DNA of 37,360 bases, taken from an uncultured Thermoleophilia bacterium (GTDB lineage Bacteria; Actinomycetota; Thermoleophilia; UBA2241). Below, in pieces: positions 23,894-33,432 of this stretch. The position numbers and the translations under genes are program-made. The stretch is from contig CAIOZS010000140.1 of NCBI GenBank assembly GCA_903862845.1, positions 1 through 37,360 of the forward strand, read 5' to 3'. The notes below the pieces were generated by a model that saw only the letters and a list, made by a program, of their open reading frames with translations, made no database searches and was not told the origin of the DNA. How positions within the stretch are numbered: position 1 is the first letter of the stretch; every line of letters starts with the position of its first letter.

Positions 23894-25367
23894 GGTGGAG
23901 CGGCGCACCATCTACGAGAAGTCGTGCTGCGGCCGGCGCGCCTACAGCCTGCCGGCAACCGATGTGCCTGAGGTTCCTCTGGACGAGCTCGTGCCGGCCG
24001 GCCTGCGTCGCGCGGCCCCGCCGCGGCTCCCCGAGGTCAGTGAGCTCGACCTCCTGCGCCACTTCACGCACCTCTCGACGCTCAACTTCGGCGTCGAGAG
24101 CGGCAGCTATCCGCTCGGCTCCTGCACGATGAAGTACAACCCCAAGGTCAACGAGGTGGCCTGCCGCCTTGAGGGCTTTGCCGGCCTGCACCCGTACCAG
24201 CCGCAGGCGCTCGTCCAGGGCGCGCTCGAGCTCATGTACGAGCTCGAACGGTGGCTCGCCGAGATCGCCGGCCTCGCGCGCGTCACGCTGCAGCCGGCAG
24301 CCGGCGCCCACGGTGAGCTCACCGGCCTGCTCATCATGCGCGCCTCCCACCAGGCGCAGGGGCGCGACCCCAGGCGCATCATCATCCCCGACACCGCCCA
24401 CGGCACGAACCCGGCCAGTGTGGTCATGGCGGGGTACGAGCCCGTCGCCGTCATCAGCGACGCCCGCGGCGGCGTCGACCTCGAGGCGCTCAAGCCGCTG
24501 CTCGACGACGATCTGGCCGGTCTCATGCTCACCAACCCCAACACCCTCGGCGTCTTCGACGAGAACATCACAGAGATCGCGCGGCTCGTGCACGAAGCCG
24601 GCGGCCTGCTTTACTACGACGGCGCCAACAGCAACGCCGTGCTGGGCATCAGCCGGCCCGGCGACATGGGCTTCGACGTGGTGCACTTCAACACCCACAA
24701 GACGTTCAGCACGCCCCACGGCGGCGGCGGTCCCGGCGCCGGGCCCATCGCGGTGCGCGACACGCTGGCGCCGTTCCTGCCTGTGCCTCTGGTCGGCAAG
24801 ACGGAGGACGGTCGTTTCTTCTTCGACGACGACCGTCCCCAGTCCATCGGCAAGGTCCGCACCTTCTACGGCAACTTCGCCGTGCTGGTGCGCGCCGCCG
24901 CGTACATTCGCGGTCTCGGGCCGGACGGCCTGCGCCGCGTCAGCGAGATGGCGGTCCTCAACGCCAACTACGTCATGGAGGGCATCAAGGATCTCTACGA
25001 GGTGCCCTTCGAGCGCCGCTGCATGCACGAGCTCGTGGCCTCGGCGGCGCCGCTCAAGGAGCACGGCGTGCGCGCCCTCGACGTGGCCAAGCGGCTGCTC
25101 GACTACGGCGTGCACCCCCCGACGACGTACTTCCCGCTGCTCGTCGACGAGGCGCTGATGATCGAGCCCACAGAGACGGAGTCGCGCGAGGACCTCGATC
25201 GCCTGATCGAGGCATTGCGCGCCGTCGCCGCGGAGGCCGCGAGCGATCCGCAGCTTCTGCGCGAGGCGCCGCTCACGATGCCGGTGCGGCGGCTCGACGA
25301 AGCCGAGGCCGCCCGTCACCCTGTGCTGCGCCAGCGGTTCCCTGAGGACGGCGAGAGCTGCGCCTGA
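23886..25367 (+). CDS. gcvPB: Glycine dehydrogenase (decarboxylating) subunit 2
   Basis: A 493-residue C-terminal half of the P protein, holding the pyridoxal-phosphate lysine K272 in HFNTHKTFSTPHGGGGPG. Other family segments are LGSCTMKYNPKVNE, LQPAAGAHGELTGLLI, PDTAHGTNPASV, and YDGANSNAVLG. The ATG at 23886 overlaps the end of gcvPA. Length is normal. It forms the active enzyme with GcvPA. Confidence 0.96.
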   Translation: MPEVERRTIYEKSCCGRRAYSLPATDVPEVPLDELVPAGLRRAAPPRLPEVSELDLLRHFTHLSTLNFGVESGSYPLGSCTMKYNPKVNEVACRLEGFAGLHPYQPQALVQGALELMYELERWLAEIAGLARVTLQPAAGAHGELTGLLIMRASHQAQGRDPRRIIIPDTAHGTNPASVVMAGYEPVAVISDARGGVDLEALKPLLDDDLAGLMLTNPNTLGVFDENITEIARLVHEAGGLLYYDGANSNAVLGISRPGDMGFDVVHFNTHKTFSTPHGGGGPGAGPIAVRDTLAPFLPVPLVGKTEDGRFFFDDDRPQSIGKVRTFYGNFAVLVRAAAYIRGLGPDGLRRVSEMAVLNANYVMEGIKDLYEVPFERRCMHELVASAAPLKEHGVRALDVAKRLLDYGVHPPTTYFPLLVDEALMIEPTETESREDLDRLIEALRAVAAEAASDPQLLREAPLTMPVRRLDEAEAARHPVLRQRFPEDGESCA

Positions 25368-25395
25368 GGCGCCGGCCGTCCGCTGAGGTGAGCGT

Positions 25396-26073
25396 GTGAG
25401 CATCGTCAAGGTCCTGCCCGAGCTGCGCGCCGCCGGCGGCGCGCAGATGGCCCTCGACGCCGGCCTGCTGGAGACGGCGGACGACGTGATCGCGCGGCGC
25501 TACACGTGGGCGCCGCCGGCGCTGTCGCTGGGTAAGTTCCAGAAGTACGAGCCGGTGCCGGGCCTGCCGTTCGACGTGGTGCGGCGGCCCTCCGGCGGCC
25601 GCGCGGTGCTTCACGGCGAGGGCTTCGAGTGGTCGTTCGCCGTGGCCTTCCCTGCGGGAGCGCTGGGCGCCGGCGCGCGCGCCGGCCTCGACGTGGCCAA
25701 GCCGTACGACGTCGTGGCCGGCGCCTTCGCCGGCGCCCTCGACGCGCTTGGCGTCACGCTGGACGTCGGGCGCGAGTCGGCCTACCAGCGCTCTGCCCTC
25801 TGCTTCGCGAGCGTGCTGCGCCACGACCTGACGGCGCGCGGGGAGAAGCTTGTCGCCGTCGCCCAGGCGCGCCGCGGCGGTCGGGTGCTGGTGCACGGGT
25901 CGGTGCTCGAGCGGCGCCCGCCCGACGAGCTTGCGCAGGTCGCAGAGACGCTGCTCGGTGAGCCTTGGCAGGGCGACGGGCTCGCCGGCGCCGGCTACGT
26001 GCTGGCGCCGGAGATGATCTGGAAACGCGTGCTGGTGCAGCTCGAAGCCGCACTTCAGCGGCTCGCGGTTTGA
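25396..26073 (+). CDS. Lipoate-protein ligase / octanoyltransferase family protein (LplA/LipM-like)
   Basis: A 225-residue BPL/LplA/LipB-fold enzyme. RRPSGGRAVLHGEGFEWSF is the lipoyl-binding loop and GEKLVAVAQARR contains the catalytic lysine K151. LCFAS places a cysteine (C136) where LipM octanoyltransferases have their acyl-enzyme Cys. It starts at the GTG at 25396 with GAGGTG upstream and lies 28 bases after gcvPB. With lipA two genes downstream, an octanoyltransferase role followed by sulphur insertion would supply lipoate to GcvH; a scavenging ligase role is the alternative. The protein is short, lacking the C-terminal domain of E. coli LplA. Confidence 0.85.
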   Translation: MSIVKVLPELRAAGGAQMALDAGLLETADDVIARRYTWAPPALSLGKFQKYEPVPGLPFDVVRRPSGGRAVLHGEGFEWSFAVAFPAGALGAGARAGLDVAKPYDVVAGAFAGALDALGVTLDVGRESAYQRSALCFASVLRHDLTARGEKLVAVAQARRGGRVLVHGSVLERRPPDELAQVAETLLGEPWQGDGLAGAGYVLAPEMIWKRVLVQLEAALQRLAV

Positions 26074-26086
26074 CGAGGAGGCAGCA

Positions 26087-27457
26087 ATGACCAAGATCCT
26101 GGTGCTCGGCGGCGGGCCCGCCGGTTACGTGGCCGCCGGGCGGGCCGCTCAGCTCGGCGCCGAGGTGACGCTCGTCGAGGCCCGCGAGATCGGCGGTACC
26201 TGCCTGAATCGCGGCTGCATCCCGACCAAGGCCATGGTTGCCGGTGCCCAGCGTCTGCACGCGGCGCGCGAGGCGGGCGCCTTCGGCGTGCGCGCCGGCC
26301 CGATCAGCCTGGACTTCCCCGCCTTCATGGCCCGCAAGGACGCCGTCACGGCGCAGCTCCGCGACGGCGTCGCGCATTTGCTGAAGGCGCGCAAGGTCGA
26401 GGTCGTGGCCGGGCGGGCTATGCTTGCGGGCCCCGGCCGCCTGCGCCTGGGCGACGGCCGCGAGCTGGCCGGCGACGCCGTGATCCTCGCCAGCGGCTCC
26501 GAGCCGGTGCGCATGGGCCTCTTCGACTGGAGCGATCCGCGCCTCATGACCAGCGACGAGCTGCTCGTCATTGACCACGTCCCCGAGAGCCTGCTCATCG
26601 TCGGTGGCGGCGTAATCGGCTGCGAGCTGGCCTCCGTCTTCGCCCGTCTCGGCAGCGCCGTCACCGTCGTCGAGATGCTCGATCAGCTCCTGCCCGGCGA
26701 GGACGCGCGCGTGGGCCGCGCCCTGCAGCAGGCCTTCAAGAAGAACGGCATCGCCGTCCACGTGAAGACCGCGGTGGTAGCGGCGGCGAGCGGGGAGGCC
26801 GGCGTCGGCGTCAGCCTCGCCGGCGGCCGCGAGGTCACAGCCGCGCGCGTCCTGGTCGCCGTCGGCCGCAGGCCGGTGAGCGACGGCATGGGCTATGCGG
26901 AGGCCGGCGTCGAGATCGACGCGCGCGGCTTCGTGGTCAGCGACGAGACCTGCCGCACCACGCTCGACGGCGTGTTCGTGGCCGGCGACGTCGCCGGCCC
27001 CCCGCTGCTCGCGCACTGGGCCTACCACCAGGGCATGATCGCCGCCGAGAACGCCGTCACCGGCGCGCGCCTCGCCTGTGACAGAAGCCTCGTGCCGAGC
27101 TGCGTCTTCAGCTCTCCCGAGGTCGCCTCCTGTGGGCTCACCGAGGATGCGGCCGCGGCGGCGGGCGTCGCCCACGAGGTCGCGCACGTGCGCTTCAACG
27201 GCAACTCCAAGGCCGTCATCGAGGGCGCGCCCGACGGCTTCGTGCGCGTCGTCTGCGAGCCGGGCGGCGGCCGGGTGCTGGGCGCCAGCCTGCTCGGTCC
27301 GCACGTCACCGAACTCGTGCACGAGCTCGCCCTGGCGGTGCGCTGCGGCCTCACACTGGCCGACGTGGCCGGCACCATCCACGCCCACCCCACACTCGCT
27401 GAGGCGATCGGGGAGGCGGCGCTGGGTGGGCTGGGGCGCGGCGTCCACAGCCTGTGA
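26087..27457 (+). CDS. lpd: Dihydrolipoamide dehydrogenase
   Basis: A 456-residue flavoprotein disulphide reductase. It has the N-terminal FAD motif GGGPAGYVAAGRAAQLG, the redox-active pair C39 and C44 in GGTCLNRGCIPTK, the NAD-binding GGGVIGCELASVFARLG, the FAD segment VFVAGDVAG, and the C-terminal HAHPTLAEAIGEA with the active-site His-Glu. GAGGAG lies eight bases before the ATG. Placement in this operon suggests it is the L protein of glycine cleavage, re-oxidising GcvH with NAD+. Confidence 0.95.
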   Translation: MTKILVLGGGPAGYVAAGRAAQLGAEVTLVEAREIGGTCLNRGCIPTKAMVAGAQRLHAAREAGAFGVRAGPISLDFPAFMARKDAVTAQLRDGVAHLLKARKVEVVAGRAMLAGPGRLRLGDGRELAGDAVILASGSEPVRMGLFDWSDPRLMTSDELLVIDHVPESLLIVGGGVIGCELASVFARLGSAVTVVEMLDQLLPGEDARVGRALQQAFKKNGIAVHVKTAVVAAASGEAGVGVSLAGGREVTAARVLVAVGRRPVSDGMGYAEAGVEIDARGFVVSDETCRTTLDGVFVAGDVAGPPLLAHWAYHQGMIAAENAVTGARLACDRSLVPSCVFSSPEVASCGLTEDAAAAAGVAHEVAHVRFNGNSKAVIEGAPDGFVRVVCEPGGGRVLGASLLGPHVTELVHELALAVRCGLTLADVAGTIHAHPTLAEAIGEAALGGLGRGVHSL

Positions 27458-27461
27458 GGCC

Positions 27462-28496
27462 ATGAGCGCCGCGACCCCTCGCCGGCGCAAGCCCGCCTGG
27501 CTCAAGGTCAGGGCGCCGGAGCCGCGGCAGTACCGCGCCACCGGCGCCCTGCTGGACGAGCTCGAGCTGCACACCGTCTGCCGGGAGGCGCGCTGCCCCA
27601 ACAAGGGCGAGTGCTTCGCGTCCGGCACGGCGACGTTCCTCATCCTCGGCGACGCCTGCACCCGCGCCTGCCGGTTCTGCTCGGTGGCGCACGCGGACGC
27701 GGCGCCGCCCGTCGGCGCCGCCGCGCGGACGCGCGCTGCGGCGGGCCTGCGCACCGTGGACGCGGACGAACCCCGCCGCGTCGCCGAGGCGGCCCGCCGG
27801 CTGGGCCTCCGCCACGTGGTCATCACGAGCGTCACGCGTGATGACCTTGCGGACGGCGGCGCCGGCCATTTTGCCGCCGCCGTCGAGGCCGTGCGCGCGG
27901 AGCTGCCCCAAGCGACGGTCGAGGTGCTGATTCCCGACCTGGGCGGCGACGAGGCGGCGCTCGCCGCGGTTCTCGCCGCCCGCCCCGACGTGCTTGGTCA
28001 CAACCTCGAGACCGTCCCGCGCCTGTACCCTCGGGTGAGGCCGCAGGCGCGGTACGAGCGCTCGCTGCGGCTGCTCACGCGCGCTGCCGCGTGGGCGCGC
28101 GACGCGACCTCCGCCGCGCGCGCCGGTGGTTCCGAACGCGCGAGTGGGTCGGCCTCCACGGGGGCCGGCCTCGTCCGGCCGCTCGTCAAGAGCGGTCTCA
28201 TGGTGGGGCTCGGCGAGCGCACGGCGGAGGTCGCAAAGGTCCTCGGCGATTGCGCCGCCGCCGGCGTCGACGCGGTGACCATCGGCCAGTACCTGCAGCC
28301 CGACGCCGGCTGCCTGCCCGTCGCGCGCTACGTCGAGCCGAGGGAGTTTGCATCCTACGAGCAGCGCGGCGCGGCTCTCGGCCTGCAGGTCAGAGCGGCG
28401 CCGTTTGTGCGCTCCTCGTACCGCGCCGGCGAGCTACCGGCACGGCTGGCCGGCGCGACGCGGGAGCGGCCGGCCGGCGGCAGGCCACGGGCGTGA
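27462..28496 (+). CDS. lipA: Lipoyl synthase, with an unusual insertion
   Basis: A 344-residue radical SAM enzyme that inserts two sulphurs into octanoyl groups. The auxiliary cluster cysteines are C40, C45 and C51 (CX4CX5C) and the radical SAM cysteines C66, C70 and C73 (CX3CX2C). Also seen are VITSVTRDDLADGGA, GHNLETVPRLYPRVRPQA, SGLMVGLGE and the conserved RSSY near the C-terminus. It is longer than usual because of an Ala/Ser/Gly-rich stretch at residues about 207-242, before VKSGLMVGLGE. It starts four bases after lpd and probably serves GcvH. Confidence 0.93.
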   Translation: MSAATPRRRKPAWLKVRAPEPRQYRATGALLDELELHTVCREARCPNKGECFASGTATFLILGDACTRACRFCSVAHADAAPPVGAAARTRAAAGLRTVDADEPRRVAEAARRLGLRHVVITSVTRDDLADGGAGHFAAAVEAVRAELPQATVEVLIPDLGGDEAALAAVLAARPDVLGHNLETVPRLYPRVRPQARYERSLRLLTRAAAWARDATSAARAGGSERASGSASTGAGLVRPLVKSGLMVGLGERTAEVAKVLGDCAAAGVDAVTIGQYLQPDAGCLPVARYVEPREFASYEQRGAALGLQVRAAPFVRSSYRAGELPARLAGATRERPAGGRPRA

Positions 28497-29260
28497 GCGC
28501 TTCCGGGCACCCGCGCGTGACACCCGCCGCCCCCTCGCTCCCACTGCCCACCCCGGAGCTGGTCATGTTCGACCTGGACTACACGTTGCTGCGCCCCAGC
28601 GAACAGTTCGAGGCGCCGGGGTACGTGCGCAGCGGCGCGCGCTTCGGGCTGCGGCTTGACGTGGGGCGCTGGCCGCAGGCGGAGCGCGCCGCGTACGTGG
28701 CGGCCCGCGAGCGCCGCGAGCGCACGGGGCTGGTCCACGACGACGGTCTGCTCCCCGTTATCGCCCACGCGATCATCGAGGGGCTGGGCGGCGGTCAGCC
28801 AGCTGCCGTCGAGGCGACCGCCGCCGCGATCATCGATGCCTGGTCGAAGCCCGAGAACTTCGGCCTCTACGACGACGTGCTGCCGTGTCTCGACGTTCTG
28901 CGCGGCGCCGGCGTGCGCATGGCGCTGCTCTCCAACGCCCTCGGCCACGGCCTCGAGGATGTCGTTGCGCACTTCGCCCTCGACGAGTACATGGACGCGG
29001 CCGTGTCGAGCGCCCAGACCGGCGCCGTGAAGCCGGCGCCGCGCATGTTCTCGGCGCTGCTCGTCCTGCTGCGGGTCGCGCCGGCCGCTGCGGTGATGGT
29101 CGGCGACAGCGTCGAGGACGACGTGGAGGGCGCCGTCGCCGGCGGCTGCGGCGCGATCCTGCTCGACCGTGCCGGTCGAGCCGTCGGCGCGCCGCTGCCG
29201 CGCATCGAGACGCTGGCCGAGCTTCCGGCAGCGCTCAGTCTGAGAGCTTGGCGAGCGTGA
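28493..29260 (+). CDS. HAD-superfamily hydrolase
   Basis: A 255-residue phosphatase-type protein. Motif I is MFDLDYTLL (D27 nucleophile, D29), motif II is ALLSNAL, the motif III lysine lies in GAVKPAPRMF, and motif IV is MVGDSVEDDVEGA. The GTG at 28493 overlaps the lipA stop (GTGA) and is preferred because the first strand begins before the internal ATG at 28565. The substrate is unknown; the link to lipoate or glycine metabolism rests only on position. The 3' end overlaps the opposite-strand gene by 26 bases. Confidence 0.88.
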   Translation: MSASGHPRVTPAAPSLPLPTPELVMFDLDYTLLRPSEQFEAPGYVRSGARFGLRLDVGRWPQAERAAYVAARERRERTGLVHDDGLLPVIAHAIIEGLGGGQPAAVEATAAAIIDAWSKPENFGLYDDVLPCLDVLRGAGVRMALLSNALGHGLEDVVAHFALDEYMDAAVSSAQTGAVKPAPRMFSALLVLLRVAPAAAVMVGDSVEDDVEGAVAGGCGAILLDRAGRAVGAPLPRIETLAELPAALSLRAWRA

Positions 29261-31175
29261 GGCTGCCCGGCCGCGGCAACCTGAGCGGCGCCTGAGCCGG
29301 GACCGGGTCCGTCAAGGCACCCTCGGCGGTGAAGAGGATCGTCCCGCCGCCGCCGGCGAGCCACAGGCGATCGGGGCCGCCGGAGGCGAGCGCGTAGGCG
29401 CCCGTGGCCGTCACCGGCAGAACCGGTTGCCAGCTGGCCCCGCCGTCGACCGTGCGCAGGAGCGCCCCGTGGGCGCCGGCCGCCCAGCCGTGCACGGCGT
29501 CGACGAACGTGAGAACCTGGAGCGCCTCGGGGAAGACGGCCACCTGATACCAGCTGGCTCCGCCGTCCGTCGTGCGCAATACGAAGCCCGTGAGCCAGTC
29601 GCCGTCCGGTCCGTAGTCACCGCCGACCGCGCAGCCCTCGAAGGCTGAGTTGAAGGCCACGTCACGCAGCTCACCCCACACGTCCACCTGCGAGATCTGC
29701 CAGGTGGCCCCCGCGTCGGCCGTGCTGGCCACCACGCCGCGGCCCTGACCCCAGGGGTCGCCGCCCACGGCCACGACCCGGCCGCCGTCCAAGGCCTGAA
29801 CGGCGCGCAGGTCCACGTTGCCCTCGAGGCCGACGTCGTGGCCCTCCCAGGTGCCGCCTCCATCGGACGTGCTCAGCGCCTCTCCCGCGCTGCCGACCGC
29901 CCAGCCCGTTCCGTCTGGCCTGAGGTCGACACCAAGCAGGTCCTCCGGCGTCGGCGAGGCGGCCTCGTTCCACGTCGCGCCGCCGTCTGCGGTGTGGATG
30001 ATCAGACCTTGGGTCCCCACGGCGCACCCGCGACCATCGGCCGCGAACGACACTGCGTCCAGGCGCGTGGCGGCCGGCGTCGCGACCTGCCGCCACGCGA
30101 CGCCGTCGTCCGCCGTCATGACGAGACCGGCGTCTCCGACCGCCCAGGCTTGCGTGGAGCCGCGGAGCGCGAGGCCTCGCACGCGCCCCGTCGGGCCGCT
30201 GCCGACCCGCGTCCACGTCGCGCCGCCGTCGGCGCTGCGGATGACGCACCCGTTGGTGCCGACGGCCAGTCCCGTCGCGGCGCCGGCGAAATCGACGCCG
30301 AACAGCGAGATGCCGGCGACCGGACGGCTCGGGAGCCACGAGAGGCCGGCATCGCTGCTGAGCAGCGTGACGCCGCTCTCGCCCGTCGCGATCAGGGTCT
30401 TCCCGTCCACGCTTGCGAGGCCGTAGAGGGTGTCGAAGGTCGCGGTTGTCGTGCGCTTCCAGGCGATGCCCTCATTGCCGCTGCGCCAGATGCTGCCCCG
30501 CGAGGCCGACACGACCACGGTGCGCTTGCCGACCATGATGACATCGTGCAGGGCGCCGAACACGCCGGCGCCGCGCAGCTCCCATGTGGCGCCCCGGTTG
30601 CCGGTGAAGAGCAGCGTGCCGAGGTCGCCGACCGCCCAGCCGCGACCGCGGCCGTCGAAGGTCACGGCGTAGAGATTGTGGGGCGTGTGGCTGGGGACAC
30701 GCGTCCACGTCAGCCCGCCGTTGCTCGAACGGAGGATGAGGCCGTGCTCGCCTACGGCAACGGCCTCCCCGGGCCCCGGCGTGTCGACGCCCATGATGGC
30801 CTGGCTGGTATAGGTGACCTGTCGCTGCCAGGTGATCCCCCCGTCGAGGGTGGTGAGCGCCACGCCGCCGGCGCCGACCGCATAGCCTTCGCCGGTTGCC
30901 GTCATGCGCACCGAGAACAGCGTCTCGCCCACGCCGCTGGGAACCGTTGTCCACGTGGCGCCGCCATCGACCGTGAGGAGGATCGTGCCGGCGTCGCCGA
31001 CGGCCACGGCGCGAAGGGAGTCGACCACATCGACCGCGCCCAGAGAGTTGCCCTGGGGGAGAGGGTTCTGCCACTGCCAGCGTGGCTCGGCGGCGAGACT
31101 CATGGCGGCAAGCGCGGCCAGCGCCGCCAGCGCCACGAGCAGCGCGCCGCCGCTCGAGAGCGCGAGCCGGCGCAT
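29235..31175 (-). CDS. Secreted YCF48-like / BNR repeat beta-propeller protein
   Basis: A 646-residue exported protein starting with a signal peptide (GALLVALAALAALAAMSLA). About 13 Asp-box-like repeats follow, each with a G-x-[TS]-W core (GGATWTTV, GGITWQRQ, GGLTWTRV and so on) alternating with AVG and GDxGT turns, enough for two seven-bladed propellers. YCF48 domains occur in photosystem assembly proteins and in many secreted bacterial proteins of unknown role. No photosynthesis genes are present, so that role is unlikely here. It starts in overlap with the stop of the BNR_4-like gene and is probably co-transcribed with it. Confidence 0.85.
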   Translation of the reverse strand: MRRLALSSGGALLVALAALAALAAMSLAAEPRWQWQNPLPQGNSLGAVDVVDSLRAVAVGDAGTILLTVDGGATWTTVPSGVGETLFSVRMTATGEGYAVGAGGVALTTLDGGITWQRQVTYTSQAIMGVDTPGPGEAVAVGEHGLILRSSNGGLTWTRVPSHTPHNLYAVTFDGRGRGWAVGDLGTLLFTGNRGATWELRGAGVFGALHDVIMVGKRTVVVSASRGSIWRSGNEGIAWKRTTTATFDTLYGLASVDGKTLIATGESGVTLLSSDAGLSWLPSRPVAGISLFGVDFAGAATGLAVGTNGCVIRSADGGATWTRVGSGPTGRVRGLALRGSTQAWAVGDAGLVMTADDGVAWRQVATPAATRLDAVSFAADGRGCAVGTQGLIIHTADGGATWNEAASPTPEDLLGVDLRPDGTGWAVGSAGEALSTSDGGGTWEGHDVGLEGNVDLRAVQALDGGRVVAVGGDPWGQGRGVVASTADAGATWQISQVDVWGELRDVAFNSAFEGCAVGGDYGPDGDWLTGFVLRTTDGGASWYQVAVFPEALQVLTFVDAVHGWAAGAHGALLRTVDGGASWQPVLPVTATGAYALASGGPDRLWLAGGGGTILFTAEGALTDPVPAQAPLRLPRPGSLTLAKLSD

Positions 31176-32773
31176 CAGTCAGGTGCTCCCGGCGCGAAGT
31201 CCTCTGTGGCCGCGAAGCGCCAGTTGTCGCCGCCGTCGACCGAGACAAGCACCATGCGGCGCACGTAGAGCGGCGGCTGCGGGCCTTCGCTTCCCGCCTG
31301 TCGCCAGCGTTCCATGGCCGCCTTGCGGGTGGATCCTTCGGAGCCGGCCATGCAGCTTGCGGAGAGGTACAGGTGCCCGCGGTGATCGAGGCTGAGCGCC
31401 TGCGCGTAGATGCTGTAATCCTTGTACGGCGGAATGACGAGGGGCCGCGGCGAGGTCCAGCCCGTCTCCGCGTCGTGCCGCTGGTACGACAGCGCGCCGA
31501 ACAAGGCGCCGTTGAACCAGGTGTCGGTGTTGCGGCGCCATTGGCGGTAGGCAACGTGCAGCCTGTCCTGCTGATCGCAGACGAAGGCCAGATAGGTCAT
31601 GCAGCCTTCCTGGGGTGCCCCGACATGGTCTGCGTAGCCCGTGGTCCCGACGGGCTCGAGCTGCGACCAGCCTTCGTACGCGGTGTACGGCACGAGCGAC
31701 TGCCTGTACTGGAAGGGACGTCCGTGCGCGCCGGCGATCACGTGCAAGTAGCCCTTGGAGTCGATGACGATCCCCGGCTGCGCGTGGCCGTCGTTGCCGG
31801 GCTGCGTCCACGCGAGGAGCACGCGGCGTCCGAGCGCCTGCGTGCGCCGGTCATAGGTCACCACATAGACCGGCGATCCCTGGGCGGGGCGGGGCGTGCT
31901 GTCGGCCCATACGATCCAGCTGAGGTCACCGTGTGTGGCCACGGCGCTCGCCGTGGTGGCTCCGTCGCTGACGCCCAGGGCGCGGGCACTGATCTGCGTC
32001 AGAGCCGGGATCACGATGCCGTCGCCCGAGAAGTAGGGCCGGGTCAGGTACAGCGTCCGCTGCAGCTTGCCGGTGTCGGGATTGACCAGGGCGGGATCGA
32101 CGCGGCTCACCAGCAGAAGCGGCGGCCCGTCGATGACGTTGTGCCCGGTCCACGTCTCACTGACGACGTCGCCGGCGGGCAGCTCCACGACCCGCCAGGT
32201 GACGCACGCGTCGGTGGACCACAACATGACGTTGCGCAGCCCGCCGCCCTCCAGACGCACGGTGACGAGGGTGTACGCCCGGTCCGCCGTGTCGAGGACG
32301 ATCTGCGCGGCAGGACCGCCGCCGGCACCTTGGGTGCCCAGGAAGTTCGGGTACGCGGCGCGCAGGGCACTCAGCAGGTCGAGGCGCTTCCAGGTGCCAT
32401 CGCGGAGGATCTGCACGAACCCGGTGTAGTCCGGGTCGCCCGAGCGGCTGCGGATGTAAGGCCGATCGACGCTATCGAAGGTGGGGATGTTGCGCGTGAA
32501 CGGCGGCGCGTAGCCGAACTGGGCCGAAAGGCCGCTGTCCGGCTGGATGGCGATGGGCGGAGGGGTGGGCGTCGGCGTGGGCGTCGGCGACGGCGTGGGC
32601 GCGGGCGCGAAGGCGGCGGCGCCCACGGGGGCAGGAGCGCCGCGGACGGCGCCGCCCGCCGCGCCGCCCGGCAGCAGCGCCAACAGCACGACCGCCGACG
32701 CCAGCGGCGCGGCGACGGCCCAGACGCGGGCCGCGCGAACGATCGGTGTGCTGATTCGGGTGCTCTGCCGCAT
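31175..32773 (-). CDS. Secreted BNR_4-like repeat protein
   Basis: A 532-residue protein with a hydrophobic signal or anchor (residues about 15-45) and a Thr-Pro repeat spacer (PTPSPTPTPTPTPPP). The body matches BNR_4-type proteins: THGDLSWIVWADS, GHAQPGIVIDSKGYLHVIAGAHGRPFQY, and a late Asp-box SVDGGDNWRFA. This fold occurs in some polysaccharide lyases and in proteins without known activity; I could not identify catalytic residues. It lies 78 bases after the OsmC gene on the same strand and overlaps the next gene by one base. Confidence 0.8.
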   Translation of the reverse strand: MRQSTRISTPIVRAARVWAVAAPLASAVVLLALLPGGAAGGAVRGAPAPVGAAAFAPAPTPSPTPTPTPTPPPIAIQPDSGLSAQFGYAPPFTRNIPTFDSVDRPYIRSRSGDPDYTGFVQILRDGTWKRLDLLSALRAAYPNFLGTQGAGGGPAAQIVLDTADRAYTLVTVRLEGGGLRNVMLWSTDACVTWRVVELPAGDVVSETWTGHNVIDGPPLLLVSRVDPALVNPDTGKLQRTLYLTRPYFSGDGIVIPALTQISARALGVSDGATTASAVATHGDLSWIVWADSTPRPAQGSPVYVVTYDRRTQALGRRVLLAWTQPGNDGHAQPGIVIDSKGYLHVIAGAHGRPFQYRQSLVPYTAYEGWSQLEPVGTTGYADHVGAPQEGCMTYLAFVCDQQDRLHVAYRQWRRNTDTWFNGALFGALSYQRHDAETGWTSPRPLVIPPYKDYSIYAQALSLDHRGHLYLSASCMAGSEGSTRKAAMERWRQAGSEGPQPPLYVRRMVLVSVDGGDNWRFAATEDFAPGAPD

Positions 32774-32851
32774 GCCCTAAGGATACACGTCTGCGGAGAG
32801 AGAGGGCGCCGGAGCGACGGGCGCCGCCCGCCGCGCCGGCGCCCGCGAGCG

Positions 32852-33295
32852 TCAGGCCAGGCTGGCTTCGACGCTGAGCGCGACGTTGCCCTTGAGGGCG
32901 CCGGAGATGGGGCAGCCGTCCTTGGCCTCCTCAGCGGCCTTCTTGAAGCCGGCGGCGTCGAGACCCGGGACAACGCCCTTCACGGTGAGCGCGGAGCTCG
33001 CGACCTTGAAGCCCCCCTCGATCTGGGCAAACGTCACCGTGGCGCTCGCCTCAAGCCTCTCGGGCGGCGTGCCGGCCTCCCCGAGGATGTGTGAAAGCGC
33101 CATGCAGTAGCAGCTCGCGTGCGCCGCGGCGACGAGCTCCTCCGGACTGGTCTTGCCCTCGGAACGCGCGGTGCGCGAAGCCCAGGTGACGGGCAAGGGT
33201 CCGGCGGCGCCGCTGCTCGTGAGCGTGACGGCGCCCGTGCCTTGGGCGAGTGAGCCTTCCCAGACAGCTTCGGCTGTGCGTTGGGCGTCGGGCAT
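32852..33295 (-). CDS. OsmC-family peroxiredoxin
   Basis: A 147-residue protein that reduces organic hydroperoxides. The two catalytic cysteines are C62 in HASCYCMAL and C128 in DGCPISGAL; SPEELVAAAHAS is also typical, and the closest type is OsmC rather than Ohr. A perfect AGGAGG lies six bases before the ATG at 33295; a much longer open frame in the same phase upstream has no supporting features. It lies between secreted-protein genes and is probably a separate stress gene. Confidence 0.93.
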   Translation of the reverse strand: MPDAQRTAEAVWEGSLAQGTGAVTLTSSGAAGPLPVTWASRTARSEGKTSPEELVAAAHASCYCMALSHILGEAGTPPERLEASATVTFAQIEGGFKVASSALTVKGVVPGLDAAGFKKAAEEAKDGCPISGALKGNVALSVEASLA

Positions 33296-33432
33296 AGCGT
33301 TCCTCCTTGGCTGAGCGGCCGGGCGCTGCCGCGCCGGCCCGGCCGCAGTCTGTCTGCATCCCTGCTGAAATGCCCGCAGGGGCGCTGGTGCCAAACGCCT
33401 GTCGCCCGCGCTCCGCCGGCTCGCCTGTCGCC

